A DNA stretch of 64,000 nt from Flavobacterium hibernum (lineage in GTDB: Bacteria; Bacteroidota; Bacteroidia; Flavobacteriales; Flavobacteriaceae): positions 372,001-436,000 of the forward strand of contig NZ_JPRK01000008.1 in assembly GCF_000832125.1 (NCBI RefSeq). The letters are read 5' to 3'. Below, one piece after another: positions 16,312-26,359 of the stretch. The first letter of the stretch is position 1; every line of letters begins with the position of its first letter. The translations under genes were made by a program, and so were the position numbers. The notes below the pieces were generated by a model. The model searched no databases. It saw only the letters and a list, made by a program, of their open reading frames with translations, and had not been told where the DNA came from.

Positions 16312-18069
16312 ATGAAGTTTTTAGGAAATGTAATTGCCACAGTTATTGGTATTTTTGTATTTATTATGCTCTTCTTTTTTGGAGTAATTCTTATTGGGAC
16401 TATTTTTGGAGGAGACGACTCCGTTTCAGTCAAAAGTGATTCTGTTATAGAATTAAATTTAAAGCAAATTCAAAATGATTATGCCGGAAAATACAAAGAC
16501 CCTTGGGTAACTGTTTTTTCAGATAAAAAAGGAATTGGTCTAACGGATGTTATCAATGCAATCGAAGCTGCAAAAACAGATGACAATATTAAAGGAATCT
16601 CGATCTTAAACGACGAATCTTCACTAGGATTAGCTCAATATAAAGATTTAAGAAACGCACTTGAAAGCTTCAAAAAATCAGGAAAATTTGTTTGGGCTTA
16701 TGCTAATACCTATTCTCAAAAAGAATATTACCTAAACTCTGTTGCTAATACTATTTATTTAAATCCTGCAGGAGATTTAGATTTTAAAGGACTTTCGTCT
16801 GAAGTAATGTTCTTTAAAGATTTTCAGGATAAATCCGGTATTCATATGGAAGTGATTCGTCACGGAAAATATAAAAGTGCTGTTGAACCATTTTTAGAAA
16901 ACAAAATGAGTGATGCCAATAGAGAGCAAGTAACAGCGTTATTAAATTCGCTTTGGGCAACGGTTTCTACTGATATTTCAAAAAGCAGAAATATTCCGCT
17001 ACCTAAACTAAACGAAATCGCAAATGGTTTATTGGCAAGAACTCCAGAAATGGCAAAAGCTCAACATTTGGTTGACATTATTGCTTATGAAGATGTTTAC
17101 CATAATGCAATCAAAAAAGCTTTAAAAGTTACTGGAGACGATGACTACAACAAAATTTCGATTTCAGATTATACTCAAAACAATATTACAACTGCGTTAA
17201 CCAATACTGCAACAGATCAAATTGCGGTTATTTATGCTCAAGGCGAAATACAAAGCGGCGAAGGAGATGTAACTGTAATTGGCGAAGGTTCTATGCGTCG
17301 TTCTTTGCAAGAAGCGCGTAAAAACGAAGATGTAAAAGCAATCGTTCTTAGAATTGATAGTCCGGGTGGAAGCGCTTTGACTTCTGATTTAATTTGGAGA
17401 GAAATTGAAATTACTAAAAAAGTAAAACCAGTTGTGGTTTCTATGGGAAATTATGCTGCATCTGGCGGTTATTATATTGCTTGTAACGCCAACAAAATTT
17501 TTGCTGAGAATAACACAATTACGGGTTCTATTGGAGTTTTTGGAGTTTTACCAAACTTTAGCCCATTAGCCAATAAATTAGGAATTAATACTGAACAGGT
17601 AAAAACACACGAAAACGCAGCTAGCTATAGCCCATTTGTACCACTTGACGAAAAGTTTAAAGCTTTTACGCTAGAAGGCGTTGAACATATCTACAACACT
17701 TTTGTAACACATGTTGCCGAAGGTAGAAAAATGACTTTTGCTCAAGTTGATGCTATTGCTCAAGGAAGAGTTTGGTCAGGAACTGAAGCTGTAAAAATTG
17801 GCTTGGTAGACAAAATTGGAGGATTAAATGATGCTATTGCCGAGGCAGCAAAAATTGCCAAAGTAAAAACATACAGTACACAAAATTATCCTGAATACGA
17901 AAAAACATTCAACGATCTTCTTTCTAATCTTCCTTTTGCACAATCAAAAGAAGCTTTTATTAAAGAAGAAATTGGCGAAGAAAACTATATGCTAATTGAG
18001 CAGGTTAAAAGACTTCAAAAACAAAAAGGAGTTCAGGCAATTCTTCCATTTGGATTAAATATCAAATAA
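16312..18069 (+). CDS. sppA: Signal peptide peptidase SppA, 67K type
   Basis: A membrane-bound Ser/Lys protease that degrades cleaved signal peptides at the periplasmic face of the inner membrane. The 585-residue protein has one N-terminal membrane helix (about 5-32) and two tandem ClpP-like domains, as in the long SppA of E. coli. The general-base lysine lies in the N-terminal domain (GKYKSAVEPF, Lys188), and the nucleophile in the C-terminal domain (NYAASGGYYIA, Ser384), with DSPGGSALTSDL between. Ten bases separate it from the following hydrolase gene, so they probably form an operon. Confidence 0.95.
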   Translation: MKFLGNVIATVIGIFVFIMLFFFGVILIGTIFGGDDSVSVKSDSVIELNLKQIQNDYAGKYKDPWVTVFSDKKGIGLTDVINAIEAAKTDDNIKGISILNDESSLGLAQYKDLRNALESFKKSGKFVWAYANTYSQKEYYLNSVANTIYLNPAGDLDFKGLSSEVMFFKDFQDKSGIHMEVIRHGKYKSAVEPFLENKMSDANREQVTALLNSLWATVSTDISKSRNIPLPKLNEIANGLLARTPEMAKAQHLVDIIAYEDVYHNAIKKALKVTGDDDYNKISISDYTQNNITTALTNTATDQIAVIYAQGEIQSGEGDVTVIGEGSMRRSLQEARKNEDVKAIVLRIDSPGGSALTSDLIWREIEITKKVKPVVVSMGNYAASGGYYIACNANKIFAENNTITGSIGVFGVLPNFSPLANKLGINTEQVKTHENAASYSPFVPLDEKFKAFTLEGVEHIYNTFVTHVAEGRKMTFAQVDAIAQGRVWSGTEAVKIGLVDKIGGLNDAIAEAAKIAKVKTYSTQNYPEYEKTFNDLLSNLPFAQSKEAFIKEEIGEENYMLIEQVKRLQKQKGVQAILPFGLNIK

Positions 18070-18079
18070 TTCCAATAAA

Positions 18080-19030
18080 ATGAAAAAAGCTTTTGTTTTT
18101 CTTGCCGTTTTATTCCTAAGCTTTGTAAACGCTCAGGATAAGAGTGAAAAAACTTTTAAGGAATCTCCTTTAGTTTTAAAGATTAATGTAGTCGAGATAT
18201 TTGGCACACTAACCACTCCTAATAATTTAACCAAGAGAGTTCCGGTAGCGCTTATCATTTCTGGTTCAGGACCAACAGATAGAGATGGCAATAACCCAAT
18301 GATGAAAAATAATTCATTAAAAATGCTATCTGAAGCTTTGGCTAAAAATGGCATTGCAACATTACGATATGACAAAAGAGGAATTGGCGAAAGTAAAGCC
18401 GCAGCTGTAGCTGAAGCAAATTTAGTTTTTGAAAATTACACCGAAGATGTAAAAAGCTGGATTAACTTACTCAAACAAGACAAACGTTTTTCTGAAGTAA
18501 TTGTTATTGGACATAGCGAAGGTTCATTAATAGGAATGATTGCCGGTGCAAAAGCCAACAAATTTATTTCGATTGCAGGTCCCGGAGAATCTGCAGATAA
18601 ATTAATAAAAGCACAAATTGCATCTAAATCGAATAAACAATTGGACGATATGACTTTCCCAATCATTGATAGTTTAAAAAGAGGAAACAATGTGAAAAAA
18701 GTCGATCCAATGCTTAATTCTCTTTTTAGACCAAGTATTCAGCCCTATTTAATTTCATGGTTTAAATACAATCCGCAAGAAGAAATTAAAAAGTTAACAG
18801 TTCCTATTTTAATTGTTCAGGGAAACAATGATCTACAAGTAACCGTAAAAGATGCCGAGCTTTTGTCGCAGGCCAATAAAAACGCTGAACTTTTAATTGT
18901 GGATAAAATGAATCACGTAATGAAAATTGTTGACGGAGACCAACAAGCAAATTTTGCAAGCTATAGTAATGAAACCTTGCCTATTTCTGAAGTCATGACC
19001 AGCAAGATTATTTCTTTCATTAAAAAATAA
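18080..19030 (+). CDS. Exported alpha/beta hydrolase
   Basis: A 316-residue protein with a signal peptide (MKKAFVFLAVLFLSFVNAQ). It has the alpha/beta hydrolase oxyanion region (LIISGSGPTDRDGNNP), RYDKRGIGES, the nucleophile elbow IGHSEGSLIG, an acid strand (PILIVQGNNDLQVT) and a C-terminal His (MNHVMKI). All triad positions are present. The GSGPTDRDGN signature matches a large family of periplasmic Bacteroidota esterase-like enzymes; the substrate is unknown. It directly follows sppA and is closed by a terminator. Confidence 0.85.
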   Translation: MKKAFVFLAVLFLSFVNAQDKSEKTFKESPLVLKINVVEIFGTLTTPNNLTKRVPVALIISGSGPTDRDGNNPMMKNNSLKMLSEALAKNGIATLRYDKRGIGESKAAAVAEANLVFENYTEDVKSWINLLKQDKRFSEVIVIGHSEGSLIGMIAGAKANKFISIAGPGESADKLIKAQIASKSNKQLDDMTFPIIDSLKRGNNVKKVDPMLNSLFRPSIQPYLISWFKYNPQEEIKKLTVPILIVQGNNDLQVTVKDAELLSQANKNAELLIVDKMNHVMKIVDGDQQANFASYSNETLPISEVMTSKIISFIKK

Positions 19031-19050
19031 TTAAAATCATAAAACCATTA

Positions 19051-19084
19051 AAAATCCGTTTGAACTATATTCAAGCGGATTTTT
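19051..19084 (+). terminator. Terminator of the sppA operon
   Basis: AAAATCCGTTTGAA pairs with TTCAAGCGGATTTT (one G-T wobble) around a 6-base loop, then more T/A. Confidence 0.85.
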
Positions 19085-19155
19085 ACTTTAACAAAATTTA
19101 AGTATAATTCTTACATTTTTATATAAACTTTATATACAAACTCAATCTAAAAAAC

Positions 19156-19163
19156 TATTTTTG
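19156..19163 (+). promoter_or_regulatory. -7 promoter element for the AsmA-like gene
   Basis: TATTTTTG followed by CACGG, ending 41 bases before the ATG at 19205. Confidence 0.6.
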
Positions 19164-19204
19164 CACGGTTCTATTTTAAATTTAAACACTCAAAATTTAT
19201 CTAT

Positions 19205-21796
19205 ATGTTAAAGAAAATTTTAAAAATATCTGCCATTGTTCTTGTGGTCATTGTAGCAACATTGTTTGCTATTCCATATTTCTTTAAAGACCAAATAAAA
19301 GCCAAAATTGCCGAAGCAATTAACGAAAGTGTCGATGCTAAAGTAAGTTTTACTGATGCAGATTTAAGCTTGTTTAGAAACTTCCCAAATGCTACAGTTG
19401 GAATAGAAAAACTAGTTATCATTAACAAAGCTCCTTTTGAAGGCGATACCTTAGTTTCGCTGGGACAATTGAACTTAAAAATGAGTATTAAGGAGCTTTT
19501 TAAAGGCAAAGACGAACCTTTAAGTATTCAGGGAATTAGCTCTACAAATGGTTTAATCAATATTATCTTTAACAAGGATGGTGTTGGCAACTTCGATATT
19601 GCTTTAAAAGATAAAGACAAAACACAAAAAGACGACAAAAGTAAACCACTTTCTTTAAAAATTCAGGGGTATAAAATTGAGAATTTTACCTTTAGATATA
19701 TTGATCAGGGTTCTAAAATAAAAATGGTCATTGATAGTTTAAACCACGAAGGAACAGGAGATTTTACCAATTCTAAATTAGATTTGACTACAAAATCTAC
19801 AGCAAAAGTTTCTTTGGATATGGATAAGATCAATTACATGAAAAATGTAAAATTAACGCTAGACGCTGTTTTAGGAATTGATTTAGAACAAAGTAAATAT
19901 ACCTTTAAAGAAAACAAAGCATTAATTAATCAATTGCCTTTAGAGTTTGACGGTTTTATTCAGATGGTTGATGCGGGTCAGAATTATGATTTAAAATTTA
20001 AAACCCCAACCTCATCATTTACCAATTTCTTAGGTTTAATTCCATCGGCTTATTCTTCTGGTTTAAATGGCGTTAAAACTACAGGAGATTTTACTGTCTC
20101 AGGTTTTGCAAAAGGTCAGCTAACAGAAACAACTGTACCAAAATTTAACGTTAAAATCGCCTCTAATAATGCTTCTTTTCAATATCCTAACTTACCAAAA
20201 TCAGTTCAGAATATTGTAATTGATACTAAGATTATTAATGAAACCGGAATATTAAATGATACTTACGTTAATCTGGACAAACTTTCGTTTAGAATTGATC
20301 AGGATGTTTTTAATGCTAAAGCGAATATTAAAAATATTACTGTAAATCCTTTTGTAAATGCGGCATTAAAAGGAACAATCAACTTGGCTAATCTTTCAAA
20401 AGCATATCCAATAAAAATGGACAAACCTTTGACTGGTATTTTAAAAGCTGATGTTACTACTCAATTTGACATGGCATCTGTAGAAAAAAGTCAATATCAA
20501 AATATCAAAAATGCAGGAACTATGAGTTTGTCAGGATTTAAATATACTGACGAAAACAATAAATCAATGAACATTAGTACTGCCTTAGTAGAATTTAACC
20601 CAAGTACAATTAATTTGAAAAAATTTGATGCTACAACAGGAAAAAGCGATTTAAGTGTTACTGGTGTTTTAGAAAACTTCTACGGTTTTATGTTCAAAAA
20701 ACAAGAGTTAAGAGGAAACTTCAATATGAGTTCAAACCAATTGGCAGTTGACGATTTTATGACTGCAGGTACACCTGCAACAAAAGAAACTACTGCGAAA
20801 CCAGCTGAAGCCATAAAGATTCCTGCTTTTTTAAATTGTACGTTAAATGCTAAAGCAACAACTGTTTTATACGATAATTTAAAATTGAAAGATGTTTCAG
20901 GAAGATTAATTGTAAAAGACGAAAAAGCTACTTTAGAGAATTTTAAAACCTCTATTTTTGGTGGAACAATTGGTTTAACAGGAACGGTTTCGACCAAAAC
21001 TAAAGTACCAACTTTTGACATGAATTTAGGTTTTAATCAAGTTGATATTGCACAAACTTTTACGCAATTGGACATGATGAAAAAAATTGCACCTATAGCA
21101 GGAATCATAAACGGGAAATTGAACTCTACTATAAAACTAAACGGAAATTTAGATGCTAAGGAATTAACTCCGGATTTAAGTTCTATTTCTGGCGATTTGT
21201 TAGGCCAATTACTTTCGACTACCATAAATTCTAAAAATTCAACTTTATTAAATGCTTTAACTTCGAATATTAAATTTATCGACATGAGTAAAGTAAATTT
21301 GAATGACATTAAAGCGGCATTGACTTTTGAAAATGGTAAAGTAAATGTAAAACCTTTTGATATTAAATATCAAGATATTAAAATTACCGTTGGCGGAACT
21401 CATGGTTTTGATCAAACAATGAATTACAACTTAAAACTTGATGTTCCGGCTAAATATTTAGGAAACGAAGCCAATGCTTTTCTTGCAAAAATGTCGCCTG
21501 CCGACGCAGCAAAACTGCAAAACATTCCGATAAACGCTGTGATTACAGGTAACTTTTCTAATCCGAAAATATCAACAGATATGAAAACCGCTGTAACAAG
21601 TTTGGCTACTCAAGTGGCAAATCAGCAAAAAGAAAAGTTGACTCAAAAAGGTACTTCTGCCCTAAATGATTTAATTAATAAAAATACAAAGGCAAAAGAC
21701 ACAACTCAGGCTGCAAAAACAGAGAAAGAACAAAAAACTCAGGAAGTGACGAAGAAAGCAAGTGACTTAATAAACGGTTTATTTAAGAAGAAATAA
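19205..21796 (+). CDS. AsmA-like family protein
   Basis: An 863-residue protein with one N-terminal membrane helix (about 5-27) and a long periplasmic region of short beta strands. AsmA features include the N-terminal INESVDAKVSFTDADLSLFR block and, near the C-terminus, ISGDLLGQL and the MNYNLKLDVPAKYLG strand pattern. The last 90 residues are a Lys/Thr/Gln-rich tail. AsmA-like proteins bridge the two membranes and are thought to carry or restrain phospholipid flow to the outer membrane. It is monocistronic and ends at a strong bidirectional terminator. Confidence 0.88.
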   Translation: MLKKILKISAIVLVVIVATLFAIPYFFKDQIKAKIAEAINESVDAKVSFTDADLSLFRNFPNATVGIEKLVIINKAPFEGDTLVSLGQLNLKMSIKELFKGKDEPLSIQGISSTNGLINIIFNKDGVGNFDIALKDKDKTQKDDKSKPLSLKIQGYKIENFTFRYIDQGSKIKMVIDSLNHEGTGDFTNSKLDLTTKSTAKVSLDMDKINYMKNVKLTLDAVLGIDLEQSKYTFKENKALINQLPLEFDGFIQMVDAGQNYDLKFKTPTSSFTNFLGLIPSAYSSGLNGVKTTGDFTVSGFAKGQLTETTVPKFNVKIASNNASFQYPNLPKSVQNIVIDTKIINETGILNDTYVNLDKLSFRIDQDVFNAKANIKNITVNPFVNAALKGTINLANLSKAYPIKMDKPLTGILKADVTTQFDMASVEKSQYQNIKNAGTMSLSGFKYTDENNKSMNISTALVEFNPSTINLKKFDATTGKSDLSVTGVLENFYGFMFKKQELRGNFNMSSNQLAVDDFMTAGTPATKETTAKPAEAIKIPAFLNCTLNAKATTVLYDNLKLKDVSGRLIVKDEKATLENFKTSIFGGTIGLTGTVSTKTKVPTFDMNLGFNQVDIAQTFTQLDMMKKIAPIAGIINGKLNSTIKLNGNLDAKELTPDLSSISGDLLGQLLSTTINSKNSTLLNALTSNIKFIDMSKVNLNDIKAALTFENGKVNVKPFDIKYQDIKITVGGTHGFDQTMNYNLKLDVPAKYLGNEANAFLAKMSPADAAKLQNIPINAVITGNFSNPKISTDMKTAVTSLATQVANQQKEKLTQKGTSALNDLINKNTKAKDTTQAAKTEKEQKTQEVTKKASDLINGLFKKK

Positions 21797-21813
21797 ACCA
21801 AGTATTACAATAC

Positions 21814-21852
21814 AAAAAGAGGCATTCGTAAAATAAACGAATGCCTCTTTTT
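21814..21852. terminator. Bidirectional terminator (AsmA-like / GT9)
   Basis: AAAAAGAGGCATTCGT pairs perfectly with ACGAATGCCTCTTTTT around a 7-base loop, between convergent genes. Confidence 0.9.
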
Positions 21853-21867
21853 TATTTCTGATTTTAT

Positions 21868-22947
21868 CTAAATAGCGTCTGAATAGATGCCTAACTTTCC
21901 GTTATTTAAAATTGAATTGATGATTTTTATGTAATCTTTTTTAGCATATAAATTTACATCAATTGCAACACTACAATTATCATAAGGCTCATATTTTTTA
22001 ATATTTGACACAGAAAATAATCCAATTGTTGGCGTTTGAACAGCACTAGCCAAATGCATTATTCCACTATCTGCACCAATAAACAAATCAGCATTGGCAA
22101 TAACAGATCCAATTTCGCGAATATCTTTACTATAAAATGTTGGAGCCACAAATCCAATTTGCGAAACATTTTCTACAGGTAAAATTTCGATAATATTAAA
22201 ATCTTTATATTCTTCTTTAAGTTGTGTATAGAAGTTATTCCACCAATCTTCAGACAAACATTTTGCGCCTGTTGCAAAAGTAAATATGCAAATTGTTCTT
22301 TTTGTATTCTGAACTAAATCATTTAAAATTTTCTTTCCTTCGGCAATTTCAGAAGAAGATAATTTAAGATCTATAGGAGCTACTAATTTATTACTTTGTG
22401 CTAATCTAAGTTTTGTTAAGTAATATCTAAAATTGTAAACGGGGTATTTTGCTATGTGGTCGTAATCACTTTTTACAAGTTGAGATTCATCAATTAAATC
22501 TCCAAAAAATTTGTACTTAGCATTAGAAAATTGGACTGCTAAACGTCCTGAAGAAGAGTTTTGATCTACGTTTATCGCAAGATCATAATTTTGTCTTTTT
22601 ATTGAAATCCATACTTTAATATATTTCAATAAGCTTTTAAAGGGCTTTTTGGGTAAATCGATTATTTTATTAACACTGTCATAATTCTCAAAAATTATTG
22701 GAGCTAACGTTCCCTTAACAAATAAATCGATTTTACAATTTGGAAATATTTCTGTTACTTCCTGAACGAGTGGTGTAATTAGCAGCAAGTTTCCTAACCT
22801 CCCATTTGGTCTGCAAATTAAAACTCTTTTAATTTCGGTTTTATCAACCAAAATAATATCGAGCTCTGTCTTTGGTTTTCCAATGTTTTTAGTCAGGCCA
22901 CGCATTACACCACGCCTATAATCGTTTATTTTATTTAAAAAACTCAT
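21868..22947 (-). CDS. Family 9 glycosyltransferase (heptosyltransferase-like)
   Basis: A 359-residue GT-B enzyme. The N-terminal half has VLICRPNGRLGNLLLITPLVQEV, the GT9 acceptor-loop motif, and the C-terminal half has FATGAKCLSEDWW and the nucleotide-sugar site IANADLFIGADSGIMHLASA followed by PTIGLFS. Family members add heptose or related sugars to lipopolysaccharide core. It lies alone and convergent with the AsmA-like gene; no heptose-synthesis genes are in the window, so the donor sugar is uncertain. A 257-base spacer upstream shows no other gene. Confidence 0.88.
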   Translation of the reverse strand: MSFLNKINDYRRGVMRGLTKNIGKPKTELDIILVDKTEIKRVLICRPNGRLGNLLLITPLVQEVTEIFPNCKIDLFVKGTLAPIIFENYDSVNKIIDLPKKPFKSLLKYIKVWISIKRQNYDLAINVDQNSSSGRLAVQFSNAKYKFFGDLIDESQLVKSDYDHIAKYPVYNFRYYLTKLRLAQSNKLVAPIDLKLSSSEIAEGKKILNDLVQNTKRTICIFTFATGAKCLSEDWWNNFYTQLKEEYKDFNIIEILPVENVSQIGFVAPTFYSKDIREIGSVIANADLFIGADSGIMHLASAVQTPTIGLFSVSNIKKYEPYDNCSVAIDVNLYAKKDYIKIINSILNNGKLGIYSDAI

Positions 22948-23204
22948 CTATAAAAAATTTCAAGGATTAAAAAAATCTTTATCTAATTTTAAAAAAGTCA
23001 AAAGATTGACCAGGTTCAAAACTAGGCTTTCTTTCTTTTCAAAATTAAATTCTTCCAATAAGCTATTATTACAAAATTGTAACCAAATGTATCAACATTC
23101 ACATTTATAGCTTCTTAAAGGAGATTTAAAATTACAAAAAATATTCTATAAATAAATAACTATTAGATAGTTAGCATTTTTAACTCTACCAACACCCCAT
23201 TTTA

Positions 23205-23999
23205 CTAGACGTTTATAGTAACAACATAGCCCTCTGAACCTCGAATATTAAAAACAGTTCCGTTCTCAAAAATTAAATATTGCCCTTTAATTCCAACCAA
23301 TTTCCCTTGAAACGAAGGCGATTTATCTAAGTTCAAACTCGCAACTTTAGTTGGGTAACTTAAGACCGGATATTGCAATTCATATAAATCATTTTTTTGA
23401 GCATAAAAGTATTCTTGAACTTCTGGCGGAATCAAACTTTCGACTTTTGCTTTCTCTGCAATTAAATCAAAATTTTCACCTGCATTTTGAAGCATTTTTC
23501 TCCAGTTCGTTTTATCAGTATAATGATCTTTTAGAGCAACCTCTGTAATTCCTGCTAAATATCGATTAGGAACCTCAACTATTGCAATTGCCTGCGTAGC
23601 GCCCTGATCGATCCAACGTGTTGGAACCTGAGTTTTACGCGTTACCCCAACTTTTATTTCGCTGGCAACAGCCAAATACACAACGTGCGGTTGCAATTGT
23701 ACTTTTTGTTCATAGTCTAAATCACGATCTGCAATTCCTAAATGCGCTGTACTTAATTCTGGTCGCATAATCCAGTCACCAACTGCGGGACTTGAATAAA
23801 AACATTCGTAGCAAAAACCCTGACGGTATATCTTTTTCTTTTTATGGCAATTCAAACATTCAAAACCTACAAAGTTAATCTCAATCTCTTTGTTTAGTAA
23901 CTGATTCATATTTAAGAAACTGTCTTCAAAAACTAAATAGTATTGAATTGGTTTTCCTAATTCCGTTTGCATTTTTGTAAGTACTCCTTGATATTGCAT
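23205..23999 (-). CDS. DUF2797 zinc-binding protein
   Basis: A 264-residue protein with a four-Cys zinc site (C48/C51 in FECLNCHKKK and C63/C66 in GFCYECF) and the DUF2797 core HVVYLAVASEIKVGVTRKTQ, then RWIDQGATQAIAI. The VYL...GVT...RWIDQGA layout resembles a GIY-YIG-like fold, which is an inference. The family is widely distributed with no assigned role. Its start codon abuts a word repeat (24002-24035) whose mirror image precedes the divergent GH3-like gene, suggesting the intergenic region is organised as a pair. Confidence 0.85.
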   Translation of the reverse strand: MQYQGVLTKMQTELGKPIQYYLVFEDSFLNMNQLLNKEIEINFVGFECLNCHKKKKIYRQGFCYECFYSSPAVGDWIMRPELSTAHLGIADRDLDYEQKVQLQPHVVYLAVASEIKVGVTRKTQVPTRWIDQGATQAIAIVEVPNRYLAGITEVALKDHYTDKTNWRKMLQNAGENFDLIAEKAKVESLIPPEVQEYFYAQKNDLYELQYPVLSYPTKVASLNLDKSPSFQGKLVGIKGQYLIFENGTVFNIRGSEGYVVTINV

Positions 24000-24001
24000 A
24001 T

Positions 24002-24035
24002 GATTTTAGATTGCTGATTTTAAATTTTAGATTTA
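24002..24035 (-). repeat. TCTAAAAT word repeat, 5' leader of the DUF2797 gene
   Basis: Minus strand: AAAATCAGCAATCTAAAA (24021-24004) preceded by TAAATCTAAAATTT, 4 bases before the DUF2797 ATG. The 18-base core is identical to 24191-24208. Confidence 0.75.
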
Positions 24036-24170
24036 TGCCGAAAGTGAATTTTTCGCGCAAATAGAATGGTTTTTTTTACAAAAAAACACTATTTTTGATA
24101 CAACGACAAAGTTAATATTTGTCTATCGATATTCAAATTTTAAATTTTCTGATTTATACACTAATTGTAG

Positions 24171-24209
24171 TAATCTGAGATTTAAAATCTAAAATCAGCA
24201 ATCTAAAAC
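24171..24209 (+). repeat. TCTAAAAT word repeat, 5' leader of the GH3-like gene
   Basis: TAATCTGAGATTTAAAATCT followed by the 18-base core AAAATCAGCAATCTAAAA, ending about 13 bases before the ATG at 24222. It is the inverted partner of 24002-24035. Confidence 0.75.
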
Positions 24210-24221
24210 TAAATTCTTTCC

Positions 24222-25730
24222 ATGCCCTTATCAATAATCAACTCTTTTGCTTCTTGGGTCCTGAAACAAAGGATACATCAGATAGAACTTTTTCTAAAAT
24301 ACCCTAATGAAGTTCAGGAAGAACTATTGCATAATTTATTGACGTCCGCAGAAAATACTGTTTTAGGGAAGCAATATGATTTTGAATCGATTAACTCGTA
24401 TCAAACTTTTACCGAAAGGGTTCCTATTTCTACTTATGAAGAACTACAACCTTTAATCGAAAGAACTCGTCAGGGCGAGCAAGGTGTTTTTTGGGAAACT
24501 CCTATAAAATGGTTTGCCAAATCGAGTGGAACTACAAATGCTAAAAGTAAATTTATTCCTGTAAGTAATGAAGCTCTTGAAGATTGCCACTATAAAGGCA
24601 GTAAAGATTTGCTTTGTTTGTACTTGAACAACAACGAAGATTCTGAATTGTTTTTAGGAAAAAGTCTTCGCTTAGGCGGAAGTTCCCAGATTTATGAAAA
24701 CAATAATACTTTCTTTGGAGATCTATCGGCTATTTTGATTGAGAATATGCCAATTTGGGCTGAGTTCAGCAGTACGCCAAGCAGTAAAACTTCGTTAATG
24801 AGTGAATGGGAAGCCAAGATTGCCGCTATTATTAATGAAACCAAAAACGAAAATGTAACCAGTTTTGCAGGTGTTCCATCGTGGATGTTGGTTTTAATGA
24901 ATAAGGTTCTCGAAAATACTGGTAAAGAAAGTTTACTTGAAATTTGGCCAAATCTGGAAGTTTACTTTCACGGTGGTGTAAGTTTTTCTCCGTACAAAGA
25001 ACAATACAAGAAAATATTACCAAGTAAAGATTTTAAATATTACGAAATATACAATGCTTCTGAAGGCTTTTTTGCCATTCAGGATTTGAATAATTCAAGC
25101 GATTTATTGTTGATGTTGGATTACGGAATTTTCTACGAGTTTATCCCAATGGATACTTTTGGAACTCCAAACCAAAAAGTGATTCGTTTGGCCGATGTCG
25201 AGTTAGATAAAAACTATGCAATTGTTATCACTACAAACTCTGGTTTATGGCGTTATTTAATTGGCGATACCGTTCGTTTTACTTCATTGAATCCTTATAG
25301 AATAAGAGTTACCGGAAGAACCAAACACCATATTAATGTTTTTGGCGAAGAATTAATGGTCGAAAATACTGACCAGGCAATTGCCAAAGCTTGCCAAATT
25401 ACACATACTGAAGTTATCGATTATACGGTTGCTCCTATTTTTATGCAAGACAAAGAAAAAGGCGCTCACGAATGGATGATCGAATTCAAGAAAAAACCTG
25501 CCGATGTTGGGCTTTTTCAAAAAGTACTAGATGAAACGCTACAAACTTTAAACTCAGATTACGAAGCAAAACGCCATAATAATATGACTTTAAATCCGCT
25601 TGTGATAAATGTAGCACGTGAAAATTTATTTTACGATTGGTTAAAAGAACGTGATAAATTAGGCGGACAACATAAAATTCCGAGACTTTCGAATCAAAGA
25701 GATTATTTGGAACAGTTGAAAGAGATGTAG
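24222..25730 (+). CDS. GH3-like acyl-adenylate-forming enzyme
   Basis: A 502-residue member of the GH3 auxin-responsive promoter family. Visible features are the ATP/AMP motif WFAKSSGTTNAKSKFIPV, YEIYNASEGFFAIQD, and the C-terminal hinge region GDTVRFTS...RIRVTGRTKHHINVFGEE. Plant GH3 proteins conjugate carboxylic acids such as auxin to amino acids; bacterial members adenylate unknown acids. Length and motif order are normal. It is divergent from the DUF2797 gene and 42 bases before an unknown gene, so it may or may not be cotranscribed. Confidence 0.88.
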   Translation: MPLSIINSFASWVLKQRIHQIELFLKYPNEVQEELLHNLLTSAENTVLGKQYDFESINSYQTFTERVPISTYEELQPLIERTRQGEQGVFWETPIKWFAKSSGTTNAKSKFIPVSNEALEDCHYKGSKDLLCLYLNNNEDSELFLGKSLRLGGSSQIYENNNTFFGDLSAILIENMPIWAEFSSTPSSKTSLMSEWEAKIAAIINETKNENVTSFAGVPSWMLVLMNKVLENTGKESLLEIWPNLEVYFHGGVSFSPYKEQYKKILPSKDFKYYEIYNASEGFFAIQDLNNSSDLLLMLDYGIFYEFIPMDTFGTPNQKVIRLADVELDKNYAIVITTNSGLWRYLIGDTVRFTSLNPYRIRVTGRTKHHINVFGEELMVENTDQAIAKACQITHTEVIDYTVAPIFMQDKEKGAHEWMIEFKKKPADVGLFQKVLDETLQTLNSDYEAKRHNNMTLNPLVINVARENLFYDWLKERDKLGGQHKIPRLSNQRDYLEQLKEM

Positions 25731-25772
25731 AATTTATGTTGTAAATATCTTGTACTTAATAATTATAAAATA

Positions 25773-26354
25773 ATGAAACTATTTAACTTCTTTCGACGAA
25801 AAGAAATTAGCGAGATACAACATGAAAATTGCATTTATTTCCATGAAGATCTCTTTAATCAAGTTGAATTTCTTCCGAGAGAGAACTTATCATATCTCAA
25901 AACAGAAAACAAACAAATTGAATATTTTGGAGAAGAGAATTCTGACGCACTTGGATTTAAAGATATTTATATGCGAAAGGATAATCCAATAACACTTGCT
26001 GACAAAAAGATAACTCTTGACAAACTGAATAAGATCCTGACTTATTATGAATTTAAAAAATATTCAGAAGTTTACGAAGGTTATGGGTCAGCAAAATATA
26101 AATGCGAAAATACTTTTGCATACACTTATGATGGAGCCGAAATATTTGTTTCTATAAAAAATGATTTTGTCAATGATTTCTGGATTAATAACTTTAGATT
26201 CCATGAAGATTCTGAAACCAAAACTAAATTAAGGAATTTACTATCGAAAATAGGCAATGAAATAGATTTAATATTGAATGATTGGGATTTAGCGACCATC
26301 ATTGATTTGAAAGATGAGTTAGAGATTCAAAAATATTTAGACGAAGAATTATGA
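25773..26354 (+). CDS. Hypothetical protein
   Basis: A 193-residue soluble, acidic protein that I do not recognise. It begins MKLFNFFRRKE and has no signal peptide or membrane helix. Aromatic and acidic residues alternate in beta-like stretches (AYTYDGAEIFVSIKNDF, FWINNFRFHEDSE), followed by helical segments near the C-terminus (TKLRNLLSKIGNEIDLIL). The composition resembles immunity-type or small regulatory proteins of Bacteroidota, but no family motif can be named. Downstream lies a palindrome at 26360-26398. Confidence 0.6.
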   Translation: MKLFNFFRRKEISEIQHENCIYFHEDLFNQVEFLPRENLSYLKTENKQIEYFGEENSDALGFKDIYMRKDNPITLADKKITLDKLNKILTYYEFKKYSEVYEGYGSAKYKCENTFAYTYDGAEIFVSIKNDFVNDFWINNFRFHEDSETKTKLRNLLSKIGNEIDLILNDWDLATIIDLKDELEIQKYLDEEL

Positions 26355-26359
26355 TCCTC

